64,000 nt of DNA from the NCBI GenBank assembly GCA_023627715.1, contig JAMAHW010000001.1, forward strand, positions 806,001 to 870,000, in the 5' to 3' direction. The stretch is from Periconia sp. R9002. Taxonomy: Eukaryota; Ascomycota; Dothideomycetes; Pleosporales; Periconiaceae. Under the pieces are notes generated by a model. It worked only from the letters and a program-made list of their open reading frames with translations. It made no database searches and was not told the DNA's origin. Shown here one piece after another: positions 11,540-24,400 of this stretch. The position numbers were made by a program, and so were the translations under genes. The first letter of the stretch is position 1, and each line of letters begins with the position of its first letter.

Positions 11540-12448
11540 TTACTTGATACTCCTTACCAACTCCCTCAGGTCCCCACCCTCAACCCACTTCTCTTCACCA
11601 CCGCCACCGACGCCCAAACCTCCTCCCGACCCGCCCCCACTTACCCCCCAACCTTCTCCCACTTCACCGACCACCCGCGCCGGCTGCCCTCCCACGACAG
11701 ATCCAGAAGCTATTATCATGTTTGCCGGAACGACAGTGTTTGGAAGAATTTTGACATTTTCCTTGATGATGACGAAGGGTTGGATGATTACGTTGGCGCC
11801 AATGTGGACATGGGAGGATATCGAGATAGCAGATATTGTGCAGTTGGGTCCTTTTAGAGTGTAAGTTAGTAGTAGAGCTTGCAGTAAGTCTAAACACATG
11901 TACACATATATCATATACACGAAGAAAAAAGTCCAGGTAGAGAGAATAGGAACATACCGACAAACACATTGTCGCTAATTTTGATAGGATAATAATGCGT
12001 CTGGCCGCGGCTGATTTTGCATGGCGGTTTTATCACGCTGCCCGTTGAGATGACTGTGCACCTTCCAATGCTGATACTCGTGGGCGTGACATCCTTCCCC
12101 GAACTCGATGGCACGGGACGCGTAGAGTGCAAGTCTCCCCTGAGAACCACGTCGGCCATAATCACCGTTCGGCCGCCCAACGTGATGTTAGCGGTTCCTG
12201 TGATGGCACTGCGGCGGGAAACTTTGTTGCCCGAGTCCTGATTTCGAATTTGTCAGCGTATATTGTGGAGTGGCCTGTGAAATGATGCACGACTTATGTG
12301 TGAACTGAGCTGAGTTTGATTTTCGGGATGGAATATATTTCACATTCACGTAGGAAGTAGTGATACTGTAGCGTTCGGTTTGGCTAGTACTTACCGTTTC
12401 AATATACTCGCCTTTTGGCGCTGGTCTCCTAGCTGCAGGACGTGACAT
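11540..12448 (-). CDS. DCTN5: Dynactin subunit p25 (DCTN5)
   Basis: Exons 12448-12395, 12237-11958 and 11850-11540, 214 residues. Spliced, the protein reads GEYIET-DSGNKVSRRS, then NITLGGRTVIMADVVLRGDL and a set of left-handed beta-helix hexapeptide repeats (SISIGRCTVISTGSVIKPP, KISDNVFVGPNCTISAISIS). This matches p25 block for block. p25 is part of the pointed-end complex of dynactin, which links dynein to cargo; in Aspergillus and Neurospora it is needed for early-endosome and nuclear movement along hyphal microtubules. The protein is longer than animal p25 (about 182) because of a Gly-rich loop around residues 175-195 before the final helix. Introns 1 and 2 are 157 and 107 nt. Confidence 0.9.
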
Positions 12449-14219
12449 TGTTTATCATATACTCTTTTGACTGTCGCAATAATCGGTGTCTTTGTATCTT
12501 GTTTTATGTGTGCTGTTGATGGACTAGGAGGAAAGAATGATGCGGTGTATGGGGAAGTTGGTATTTGATAGGTCCAAGCGCCCATGTCATCACCAATCAG
12601 CTTCCAGCGCCCTACATATCCTACATCGGGCGATTTCAAGACAATCTGTAATACAATGCTCGTACACAACATTAAATAGACTAAAGATCATACTATGGAC
12701 AAGCTCCACGGAAAATCTCATACATATGCTATTATCGACCAGAACTTCTCCCAAACCCGCCGTGATTCAACTTTTCACCGATTTCTCCATGACCAGTGAC
12801 ACCAACACTAGCAAGCCACTAGACCCTCCACAGACCAAAGTACGAAGAAGACACATCCGTACGATCCAGCCCTATCCTCTATGGTACGCTGTATAGTTCC
12901 ACGAAGTCTAACTAAATCCCGAAATCAAACCATTGGCCGTTCACAAAGTCAAACATATGGAAATCCAGAGTGTAGTTCGTGTTCAATATCGGTTTCTCAA
13001 TGGGTGGTTGAACGGTACCGATGGAGTGGTACACAGTTCTCTAGAGTGCCATGGACTGACCTTGTGAAAAAAAAACCCTGAGGGGAGGGAAGCATCAAAC
13101 GGTCTGAAGCCAAAAGCTTGCTTGTTACGTTGATTTTTGAAGTAGCTGCCACTGCTACACTATCGCGTCCTGCAGTGGAGACTGACGAAATAGTCTGTGC
13201 AACCTTGTATGCATCGCCCCAGTAATCAGTTTGATCGATCAATCGCAACATGTAGATTCTAACCACAAATACCGTTCCAATTGTACCTGGGCGATATCCG
13301 AAACAGGCAGCACTGTAGACGCCAATATCCCAATTACTTTACAGTTTCGAGTGAGTAAAATCCACCACAGAGTGTAATATTTCTAATCATGTCTCGCGTG
13401 GTACATGTAGAGCAAGTAGCATGGAAAGATTTGATACACCGTCACAAGAAGATAGCGAGGAGTTCTCGATGATTCAAGCATGGAAAATTTTGTTTACATA
13501 AATATACTTTTCCATCATCTGTTGCACAGCACCCATTATAACCTGCCCTTCCAAACGATGAAATAGTGAACAAGAAGCAAAATGTACATTCCCAGCCCAA
13601 TAGATGGAAAGAAATTTCAAATGTAAAGGAGCTTCTAATCATCCCCCCCAACACCGCTCGCTTCCCCAATAAAGGTGGAAGGCTTATGTCACTACCGTTG
13701 TCACATTAAACTGTTTTCTTCCAGGAGCATATGGCTGAATATGAAAGATGCCGAAGCGAAAGCGTCCCCTTGACCTATGAGAATTTTAAGAAAGACCCTT
13801 TCCGAACTTCGTGTATGTGTGACTGCTCATTCTCTCTTTGGAGAATATTCAAGAGTCGTTGCCGCCCTAGAAGGAGTTGCAAATTGGCAGCTCATCCCCC
13901 TGGTAAAAAAGGAAAAAAATATGAAAATGAAAATACGAGTACATAATCATGAATGAAGTGGTTTGTATATAATCCTTTGTGAGATTCACAATAGAATGTA
14001 CACAAATGAACTTTTGTGACCACAGCCCAATCTTTAGGATGCATGATTCCCATAGACTTGGTAAGAATAAAGGCATCGTCATGTACTTCGTTAGTCATTC
14101 CTGAAGCATCCAAAGATCGAGAGTAGTGGCCGTTAAACTTCATTAACAAGGGTATCAACCGTCATAACCAGATGGATTCAAGGTGTGCACCTTGTGTCCA
14201 ACATGTAACCCATATTTTA
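12449..14219. other. Intergenic region, no supported gene
   Basis: 1.77 kb between the p25 start and the C2H2 factor's 3' end. Only short frames (up to 119 codons) with no recognisable domain. A run of A lies at 13067-13076. The 12449-12900 part is the expected p25 promoter. Confidence 0.45.
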
Positions 14220-17200
14220 TTAGGACTGAATCGAAGCACCAGCACGCTTATCAAGGTGTTTTGCATGGGATTCCAAGGCTCTTGCCATGACATGAGTGAC
14301 TATTGTTATGTCAGTATTGAACCGAGAAGCAAAGCAAGCGGTATGCGACTTACCAGGCCATACTGCTGATTTCTCAAGCATGTATGCAGTGACCATTAGA
14401 AGCTTTGTTCCATACCCGCAATGGGCCAAAGTGGAAAGTCCGCTTAACATCGGCAGATTGTGTGAATTAACGTCGTACGCAAGTTTTACATCAGCCGTAT
14501 GCAAAATGTCGGCCACTTTCTGTAGCAACTTGATGTCCTCCTCTTCCAAGAGCATGATGGCTGGCACGTTAGCGAAGTCCACATCATCTTTGCCAAGCAC
14601 TCCAAGGAAACGACCAACACGATCTTGGACGGTAGCTACCCATTCAGCGAGTATCTGAGCACAGTCGAATGTGCACATGGCCGAAGAATTGGGCAGTTCC
14701 CGCGCTGTGAACTCAGCATAGGTCGCGCATAGCTTATCTGCCATTGAGAGCGAGTCCGCAGCATAAAATGCCGCTTTGCGCAAATGTTTCTCGCGCTTAG
14801 ATGGTTGACTGGATTGGACTGCGCTGCCGGTTTGACCTGGACTCGGTTCCCCAATGGCATCCATATCCTGAGATGCAAGAGCACCGGGTGAGTTGCTCAT
14901 CACGGTGGGTTTAATGTCCATGGAATCCAAGGTTCGCTCGGGTGTACTGTCCTGTCCAACCACATCAACACCTTTGGCTAGCTCGATAGCCATACCCTCG
15001 AAATCTCGTTGCCATAACAGCTCCTTAGAACGGGTCAAGTTCACAAAGAGTCTAACGTAAGCCAGGTCGAGGAGAGGTATACAATCGGCTGAAAGTGGGC
15101 CAAAAGGACTAGGCCGTTCAATACTGTGGTTCGGGTTCGCCCTCCACGCCGCCTGCCATGCCTTGAGTGCCGGCTCTACCTGCGCATGCATGGCCTCCGT
15201 CTCGTGTGTTTTCCATAAACGACCAGTGTGTCGTTGCCTTGTTTCCCAAATGTAGACGTGTAGCGCGTTGATCAAAACATAACATCCAAACGTGCTTGGC
15301 CGTATCTCGCTCGCTAGCGTATCAGGCATAGTTAAATCTCCATTGAAGGTCTGTTGGTAGGTACCCTGGGCGCGGCCAGCTTGTTGTCGTGCATTTGCTT
15401 CGAGTAAATAGGTCATAGCAGCGTTGAAGGACAGTCCCTTTGACTGCGCAAACGTCGGACCCCCCATCGCGACCCATGCTTGAGGATTATCGGCCGACCA
15501 CAAGTCTTCCTCACAAGGTAGATCGAGTCGAATTTCCGAGTTGAGAATTCGCGGCGCATGGGCATAAGCAGAAACAAGTAGGCTAGACATGGAAAAGACT
15601 GCAAAATAGGTCCTCTTCCGTTCTTCGATCTTCTTCCAGGTCATCCATTGAGCGTACTCATCTGTACTGTCGATCTGTGAGTTCTTTTGGGAATAGTCAA
15701 GGGGCAGTGAGCCGTCGTCCATATCCACATCGCAGCCGTTGGAAGCTAGATTGGCATCATTTGGAGACCCTTGTCCTCCAGCCACGTCTGCTGCGGGTCG
15801 GTCTAGCCCGGCAGCTTTTGCGAGACTGACAAGGGCTGCGCAGTGAGTACTGGCAACCTCGGCAGCTTGTCTGTCTCCACAATTGTGACCAAAGATCAGA
15901 TTCAGAGCCATTGCCTGTACCAGCCACAGTGGAGGCTTGTTGATGGAATCGTTCGGGTTACTCGGCCCATTGACGGCGGCGGATAAGCCAGCTCTACGTC
16001 GTTCGTCCAAGTAGTATAGAATCATCTTTTTCGCTGCCTCGAAGAGTTCCTTTGCAACATTGTGCTCAAACTCATAAAGAGCACCAATGGCTGCCATGGC
16101 CAATATCAGACATCCACCTCCTCCTACCATACCTTCGTGGTTGGCATTCCCTGATCCTCGAAGGTGGTATGTGTATGCTGGAGTGTCGAAAGAAAGGGTG
16201 GGTATGTGCAAGAATGGAAGATGTGGATGAAAATACATGATATAGGCATTGACAAAACGCTGAAGATCGAGCGTGCTGGGAAGGGATGCTGGCTGGCTCG
16301 ATTTGCCGGACGAGGTGGACAGAGGTGAACTGATTTGCGGTTGAGAGAACTTGCGTTGGGGCTGCCCGTAACCTAGTGCTTGTGATAGATTGAATACCAA
16401 AGCTTGTCTTGTGGCGTCCGTAAGTGAGTCTGTAGACACAGACGTCACCGAGCTATGTCTCGCACTACCATTCATGGAAGATGATGAAATACTGCCGGTA
16501 TCAGAACTAAACACTGGAGGTTGGAAGTACTGATTTGGCATACCCGGTATACCCGCAGTAGGGCTCATGGTAGATAGGGCAGGGGGCGAGGAAAGGTAAA
16601 AATCTGCCGGCGCACCTTGATCTGCCAGATCCTTGGGGGACATGTTATTCATCATCAACTCTGGGAAAACAGGGGCCATGGCGTCAAGAGAATAGGCGGC
16701 TGGGTTGAGGTTCGTGTGTGTGGCGAGGGGATTGTGCCACATGGCAGCGGAGGTGGATTGGCCTGACCCATCTACCATGGCTTCGCTAAAGCCGCTTTGG
16801 CTGGCGGTGCTTATGGCCGAAGGTGAAGAGCCATCAACAGCAACGTCGTTGGGACCCGAGAACATCATGGGGTTATCCAAACCGGCACTCCAGGCGAATT
16901 CGTCTTCCTCGATGGCTGTGGTGGCGGCAAAGGGGTTGCCAAAAGCCGCAAAGGGAGACTGGGCGCTTTGCATGCCGCCATTGAAGTGGAGTTGATTTGG
17001 GTTGATGGTCGAGCCTGAAGAACCAAAGAACTTCTCTAATTCAAAATCGTCTGAGCCAAATCCAGGAATAGGTGCTGTGCGTAATCCGCCGCCCATGCCC
17101 AGACCAAGGTGGGTATCCAGTTTTGGCAGGCCGTGAGGGGTGTGATGCTGGCCAACCGACGTCGACATGCCACGATAGTCGAACGCAGATGGACCGGAAA

Positions 17201-17970
17201 ATCCAGATAGGCTAGCATGATGAGAGTGGCCTGGATGGCCAGCGCCACCTCTTCCCATGGGGGCATTGTGCTGTGCCAGGAGGCTATTGAGGGCATTGGG
17301 GTCAATATGGCTGATGGTGTTGGCGCGCGGCCTCATCATCGAAATTCCGGTAGAGCCTGGGCCGCCCACGCTGCTTGCGACCGAATTCTTACGAACCCTT
17401 CCTGTGCTGCTTGGCGGAAGGCCAGTCGTGCTTTCCCTTCGACCCGTGCGCGGGCGTGAAGATGTAGCGCCCTGTTGATGTAGCTTCTGCTGGTGTCGCA
17501 GCAGCAGATCGCGGCGGGCAAAGCATCGTGTGCATTGCGGGCATTCAAACGGCTTTTCCTTGGTATGTGACCTCTCATGACGCTTCAAATGTTCCAAGCG
17601 GGCAAAGGAACGACTGCAGGTTCCACAAACATGTGGGCGTGGTTTGTCCGTCTTTGGTGGGGGAAACTGAGGCGCTTCTGCTTTGGGGTGTTGGGCCGAG
17701 GCTGTTGAGGAGAACGTCAGTCAAGTAGGCAATCAAGTCGCCAGCCGGTCGGTCGTTCGTAGAACCACGGGTGATGAAAACGAAAGTAAACATGGGCAAC
17801 CAGAACAAGAGGAGGGAAAGGGGGCGAAGAAGTGTGGGTAGGGGAAAGAATGGGAACAGGAGCAAGAACGGGTGCTTCTCACCATTGACGGTGCTGGCAG
17901 CTGGGGCCGCGCGCGCGCCTGAATTGCTCGACGAAGAGGCCGCGGGGGCTGGGTCTGGGGCGGCTGTCAT
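14220..17970 (-). CDS. Adr1/AmdX-type C2H2 zinc-finger transcription factor
   Basis: Exons 17970-17883, 17701-14354 and 14299-14220, 1171 residues. Splicing exon 1 to exon 2 gives a low-complexity Ala/Ser/Pro leader and then two adjacent C2H2 fingers: Cys55, Cys58, His71, His75 and Cys83, Cys86, His99, His104. The finger-linker sequence ([31 protein letters not shown]) is that of the Adr1/AmdX class. Residues 106-560 are Ser/Gly/Asn-rich; about 590-1150 is the fungal-specific transcription-factor domain ([36 protein letters not shown]). Yeast Adr1 and Aspergillus AmdX are carbon/nitrogen activators, but this long architecture is shared by many filamentous-fungal regulators, so the target is open. 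The last intron (14300-14353) is 54 nt, frame-neutral and stop-free. About 9 kb of gene-free DNA lies upstream. Confidence 0.87.
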
Positions 17971-18513
17971 ATTGGATGGGGAGGGAAAGGTTGGTGCGAC
18001 GTTCAGCCAGTGTGCCCCGCAACGAGTTCCAGCGTGCAGAAGTCGTGGTGTTACTACCTGCACAGGAATCTGGCGGTTGGGTAGGCTGGTAGCTATAGCT
18101 CGCGATGTTAGGCGAGCGAGCTCCGGCAGTAAATAAAGAACGGCCGCAAACAAGGACGCTGCCACAGGCACACACATACGTCAGTAGGGCCTTTGATGCG
18201 GATCATTTAGGACAAGAGATGATTACCTCGTGCGCAACAGCAAGATAATAATGAGTGTATCGTGAACAAGCCCGAGTTTGCTACAGCCAAGTGGTACTGA
18301 ATTGGTCGGCCCGCGGGGCAGCAGAGGGTGGATGGATGCAGTAACTAACCCTCGCAATTTGGCCGCGGGGGATTCCTCAGCACCGGCACAAGAGGTTCAA
18401 TTGGGAACAGAAGGGGTTATTTGTTTGACGGGACTAGACCGTCGATTGTTTTGTGTAGGCAAAAACCGACGGCCTTTGCGTGGCGAATGGCTATGGTAAG
18501 ATGGATATGTTCT

Positions 18514-18573
18514 GGTATGGTATGGTATGGGTGGGTGTATGGTACGGAAGGGTACAGGTACAGTACAGTACAG
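18514..18573. repeat. GGTAT and TACAG short tandem repeats
   Basis: Three GGTAT units at 18514-18528 are followed by GGTAC/TACAG repeats up to 18573. Degenerate pentanucleotide microsatellite. Confidence 0.8.
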
Positions 18574-19764
18574 ACCAAAAGATGGCGGGGAATGGCGGTT
18601 AACGAGCCAGGCCGGCCGACTAGGAAAAAGCGGCGTATCGTGGTGGTACTGGCCGGAAAGAAAGGGCTCGTCCTGTTTGCTTTTTGGCGGTGCACTCGAC
18701 GAGGGAGCAAGCTTCGACGACGGGTGGTCCCGTACTCAGTCGGTAGCAGAGGTAGGCCAGACGTTGAGTGGTGCAAGCGGCCGTGGAGGGGGTTGAAGGT
18801 GCTGGCTGGCGGCGTCGGACCACCTCTCAGCGAGTGCGGTGCTTGACCAAAGCGGTGCGCTGGTTACCACTTGCTTGCACAGGCGGGCCACAGGGCAATG
18901 GAGAGAGCGAGGCACAGGGTAATGCCATGCAACGGAATGCCAGCAGGAGTAACAGCAGGCGTCTGTGGCGTGCAACGAAGAAGAAGAAGAAGGGTGCAAG
19001 AAGCAAGAAGAAGCTGGAGGTTGAAGCAGAACAGAGCAAAGCAGAGCAGAGCAGATGGATGGGATGGGCAAGACAAGACTGGCAAGCTCGCAGTCCCAGC
19101 GGGTGCGATTGGCCGGAGCTACCGCAGGAGGAGGGCCGGAATGCAATGGGCAGAGAGTGTCTGGCGCCAGATGGGATGGATGGATTGATGGATGATGCTA
19201 TGGCACTAACTTGGGGGCAAGCTCCAGCCTGCACCTCTGGTAGAGTCGAGGGCGAGGGGCGAATCACAGAGGGCCGCCTGGAGGATACGTTACAGGCGGA
19301 CGGGGCAGAAGCAGCGCAGAAGCAGCGCAGCGGGAAAGGAAGGCCAGGTAGGCTGGCACGCCTGCAATTAGCAACGCTGCTAGCTACTTTTATACAGGTA
19401 CTTGTCTGGAGACGATATCATGGACCGGCGAGAAGCACGCGCTGTGACGACGAGAGACGCCGGGAGCTCGGAGGCGTTCGTACACTTGTGTGCGTTAGTC
19501 GGGGACCAGCCCGTTGCAGGGCAATGCAGCAGATCCCCCAGGCCGGTACTCGTAAGCCCTTGCACCTGTTCTGTTCTATACTATACCGTACTCGCTGTAC
19601 TGTATGGTATGTATGTACCGTATTGTATCTACCTACTCTCTGCAGCGACAACACGGCACAGCACTGCACCCAGAACACAGCACACAGGTCCACCCACACC
19701 CCTCTATATCCATATCCATACCCATCCATACCTACACCCGCATAGCATGTACATCGTACTGGGA

Positions 19765-19788
19765 GCAGCAGCAGCAGCAGCAGCAGCA
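19765..19788. repeat. (GCA)8 microsatellite
   Basis: Eight perfect GCA units. Not inside any supported coding sequence. Confidence 0.95.
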
Positions 19789-20463
19789 GTGGTATGACCG
19801 CAAACAAACCTCGGCGCCTCATTGGCCCTCCGCAATAATGCCTAACAACAGGTGGATAGCCGCGTAGAGCATCCACGACGATACAACCAAACCCAACCCG
19901 ACAACGGTTCCTGAATATGCTCTTGCCTGGTGCAGCCCCTCCAGTAAAGGGACTAGATGCCCTCCCTCGCGAGTCGCAAAACGAAAACGATGCTCAACTC
20001 TGTTCTCGGCTGGACGTTTGTGCAGCAGATGCTGGGGAACAAGGGAGGCCCCGGTTACAGGTGCAGCATCCCCAGCAAACGCAACGCCATCCGCCCAGCC
20101 AAAGGGTCCTTTTGGATTTTGGCCCGGCAGCAAAGCAAAAGCTGGCTACCCCAGGACGCAGCCAGAGCCTCGCAAGGGAAAGGATGGGCACTGTTGACCC
20201 AGGTAGGGCAGGGCCAAACCGGCCGCACGCTGTTGCGGATCGCCATCATCAGCACGACAAGCTCGACTTCAACCCATTGTTGCGGTCTCGCGCCAGGCTT
20301 GGCCCGAGTCTTGCTCTGATCTGAGTCTCAAGCACAACGCAGACGCAGACGCGATGGCGGCGAAACGGCTTGGTCTGGGGTACTGGGCGTTGCACGTACT
20401 CATACCGTACGCAAACCATACCGTACCGTACCGGTCCGGAAACAAAAGAAACCCAACAATACA

Positions 20464-20487
20464 GTACCGTACCGTACCGTACCGTAC
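20464..20487. repeat. (GTACC)n microsatellite
   Basis: Four perfect GTACC units followed by GTAC. A shorter copy of the same unit occurs near 20425-20436. Confidence 0.9.
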
Positions 20488-20944
20488 ACCGAACACGCAC
20501 TGCCCAGAGCTGCACGCCGGCGGCCCAGCGTTACCAATGGCTAAGTAGCTGGCTAGCTGCTTGTCGACTGCGTATGTACCTACGTATCTGTATTGATTGC
20601 CACGGTTTGCCTGAATAAAAGCCCATTGCTACAGCACTTGCTTGGTCCGTAACGGTATTCTTCCATGTCGCTAGACTGGCCTCATCTGCACTCGACTACA
20701 CTGCACTGCACTCGGTCAATAGTCATGGCCATAGAGCATGGGAGCTGGCCGCCGGAAGTTTCTGGGCTCCGCGTGGAATTGGATCTCATCTCGCCTTGCT
20801 CTGTGTAGATTGGTCTGGCCTCGAGGTACAGGCAGCAGCCGTCAATTCGCATTAATAACCTCGCCCACCAACACCATCCTCTTTCTGTATCGCTCGGCCC
20901 TGTCCCTGAGCTTGCTGCCGTCGCGCACCTGCAGATAATCCCAG

Positions 20945-20962
20945 CACCACCACCACCACCAC
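20945..20962. repeat. (CAC)6 microsatellite
   Basis: Six perfect CAC units in non-coding sequence. Confidence 0.9.
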
Positions 20963-21264
20963 CAGCAGTCGCAGAAGGGGACGGTTCGGACGCTGCTTTG
21001 GCTTCCGAGAGATGGATTTCCAGACGGCCGTCCCCTTGGCGTCGGCCAACGGAGAGGTTGACGGCAGCGCTGAGATGCTGGTGGTGGTGCTAGTGGCCCA
21101 CTGCAGCTTCTCCCCTTGCTCGGTTCCTTGTCCTGTCTAAACAAGCGTGCATGAGCATCGGAAAAGCCCACGTTAGTGATTGCAGCTCACGTCACATCTC
21201 GCAGGAGGCGCACAGTCTCCAGTCTGTCTGTCGGGATCGCAGCTTAGGGCCAGGCGGCTTGTTG

Positions 21265-21295
21265 TATATATATTATATATACATATATATATATA
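21265..21295. repeat. TA-rich dinucleotide tract
   Basis: About 31 bp consisting almost only of alternating T and A, able to form a cruciform or melt easily, inside otherwise G/C-balanced DNA. Confidence 0.85.
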
Positions 21296-21440
21296 ACTAC
21301 GTAGAGGTAGGCAGTCAGACCCGACGTGACACGGATACTGCGCCTTCTCTGATTTGACGAGCAGGCAGAGACTCAGGACTCAGCGACATGCACAATCACC
21401 TGCCGTGTACATACCTACAGAGTCATGAACTTGCATTCAA

Positions 21441-24400
21441 GTACGAACGTGGACAACGACATTCCTACGTACATAACAATGTACTATGTAGGTGAGTAAG
21501 TACCTACCTACGTGGATGCGGTGCCGTTTACAGACTTTACCGTACAGTACAGCACGAAACGATAACAAGTCAAACATGGACTCCCGGGCCGCCCTGGGAT
21601 CCGTGCATTTTGTAGCGCATGACCAGCATTGCCGTTTCATTGAATCTGGGGAAGGGGCAGGCTGAGTGACTAGTCTGCTCTATCATTGGCTCGCTTGTCG
21701 ACCCCTTGACCTGGCTATAATCCACCCTTTTCTAACTAGCTCCACTTGGCAAAGCTCTAATCCATCTCCCCATGTCGACCTGTCCCGCTAACACAGTACC
21801 TAGTCGGTTGCAGCAACCTCTGCTCTCTCTGGATGACAGCTCAATTCAACCATGATCGACCTTGACAGCTACCAACAACACGTCTCCTGGCGGCATCCAG
21901 CATCATACATCACTTGCATGCAAATACGTGCCGTCCCCCAAGTCGGCAGCTCCTGGCGCTGCATCTGTGACAGACAGGACGAGATGATCGGTACGCAGAA
22001 CGACAAGTCACTGGTATCCACACGGAGCTCTGCCGTCACGCAACGGAACGGGTACAGCTTGTAGTGCTTTTCCACTGCACATGACCCTCCGCAAGCGCAA
22101 AATACCAGCCCCCTGACAGCCGCCATCCACACATAGTCACCTGTGCTTGCGGCCATACAACGTCCATGGCTCACTCAACCTCCCATGAGTCTTGGAAGAC
22201 GCTATTACGTAGGCCCGCGCTCGCCCACCTTCTCCCCTTCCAGTCACGCCGCTGTGCCAACTGTATGTGCTTTGTATCGATTCCCATGCAAGGAAGAAAT
22301 GGCCATAACACGTGATACAATTGTGGATGCTTTGCGCATCTTCCACTACTGTACATTTCGCAGAGCTGCACGCGTCACTGCGAATTTTCTACATTGACCC
22401 CCATTGTCCGTCGATATTCACCGCATATGGATTGCTTATATGGGCCACCTGGTAGCAGTTTTCCAAACGTTTCGGAAGCCTTTCGCGCCAATCAAAATAT
22501 TGGACCCCGATGATCTTTATCCTCGATGGAAATAAACCCATCGCTTCATGTCCCAGGGGTTTGTGATCGAGTCACTTCGCTTGTTGCGGGCATTTTTGGG
22601 ATCAGCGCGCTGTTCTCCCGCTGATGGGCGAGCGATCCTGCACGACTTCATTGATGATGATTGCCCCCAACAATAGCATTCACCCAACAGTGCATGGGCG
22701 TATTAAAGACTTGCGTCGGCAGCCGAACTGCAGAACTCCAAAACGAGAAATGAGATCAATCAAAGTCTTTTCATGGTATATTAGTCAGCATTGACGATCG
22801 CATTCTACTAATACTCATCAATGGCACGCCGTTGAAAGCTTCTTCCCAGCGATCCCATGGGATCTTCAATGAAATATTCGAAAGTTCTTCGACAGCTCTT
22901 CGATTGACGTCGATGGCTGACCACGTCTGACGCCTTGCAAACACCTGTGGATCGGTTATCAGTCTGTCTTGCGCATGCATCTGTGAGGTATGCATGACAC
23001 GTGTAGATCCATCGCCACATCTCGCGTCACTCTCGACGATGAATTCACCAACTTCGACTAAGGATGTGTGGCGTGGTTCCTACCAGTACAAATCGCCGCT
23101 GTGGCAACGGGCCTGTTCTAAATGAGCACATGAGTATACTGGCCCGCCGCAGTGTCCTGCTGCTACGTTCACCGCGCTACTCCAAGTACAGCAGGTCCGC
23201 GATGCTGCCTATGAACCGGAAATCCAATGCCTGTCTCTCTACATGAATGCTCCCATGACCCACGCAGAAGGCACGTCACTTGGCATCGAAAATGGAAGCC
23301 TTATTTGCCAATTGTCTTTCAGGGCGTTGAAAGTGGATGCAGCATTGATGACGAACGTGTTTGAACGCTTCGTGGACTAGGTATCCACGCTTGGCTCGAA
23401 TGGGTATGCCGCCGTCTGTTGCGCCACCTTCGCCTACTACTTATTATCAACCACCGTACTTGGGCTACATTGGGCCTATCATATCGACATGTGTCCATAG
23501 CTGTCCCGGAAAGTTGTTTATTATACTCATGCGGTTGCTATCATTTTCTCGGTTCACAATGAAACACGTTCGGTTTAAAATCCATGTAAGTCCGGATGTC
23601 AATTCCAAGACACGATGTCATTCACTACAAGGTGGCACCACTTCACCAGCGCAGATCACAGGAACCTTGCGATTTAAACTCAGGCAGTCAAGGCATGTCA
23701 AGTAAATATTGAAATCCACCCATTCATGGATCGCCGGGCAAAACTTCTCTTTTAACCCACAAGTTCTACTGTTGGTGGGGTTTTTAACAGGCTAGAAAGT
23801 TCACGCAGCACCCTGCAATAGCAGTGCCGTTGGCAAATAAATACCTTGCCGCAATCTATTCGACCTCTTCAGTCTGCGCTTGACCAATGAGCTCATGTCA
23901 CCCGAATACGGCCTACTTGATCATTCCTCAATGCATAACCGATACTGCCTAGGTACATAAGGTACAGGGCATAGCTCATGCACCAGCGGCTTTCTGCAAA
24001 CAGTTTTGAATATTCATTAATAAGTAAATGATGTCTAGATTCAGCAATGAGCAGCGTCCTTTTGACAGTACACATATGTATCATGTACCATACTATCAAG
24101 TTCGGCATCAACGCTCACATTCACCAGCATCCTCTCCAGACATCATAAGCAAGGTCAAACGACACAATACAGAAACTTGCATATCCATGTACTTTAGTCC
24201 ATCTTCCCCACAAATTTTCATTACACTCGGCGCGTATTGCATTGCGCTTAAAGTAAATACTCCGGAAGAACTCGACGCCTCCGTTCTACTAACAACTCGC
24301 GCGCGACTTTTCGGCCCGTCCTCGGAACCCTTCAGGATCGGCAATCGGCCTTCTCCGGGGGTGGGAGGCAATCAATGCCAAAAACAACGCACGCCAAATG

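Larger units (their letters stand above)
17971..21440. other. Repeat-rich non-coding region upstream of the C2H2 factor
   Basis: No homologous gene. The region has many simple repeats (GGTAT, TACAG, GTACC, GCA, CAC and AT units, listed separately) and G/C-rich sequence. The longest frame, 18768-19745 on plus (325 codons), is made of Lys/Arg/Gln-rich low-complexity sequence created by the repeats, so I do not call it a gene. Position suggests promoter and possibly a long 5' leader of the C2H2 gene, or a non-coding RNA; neither can be shown from sequence alone. Confidence 0.45.

Noticed and set aside
11528..11864. Plus-strand frames with Pro/Ser/Thr-rich sequence
   Set aside because: Antisense to the Gly-rich C-terminus of dynactin p25.
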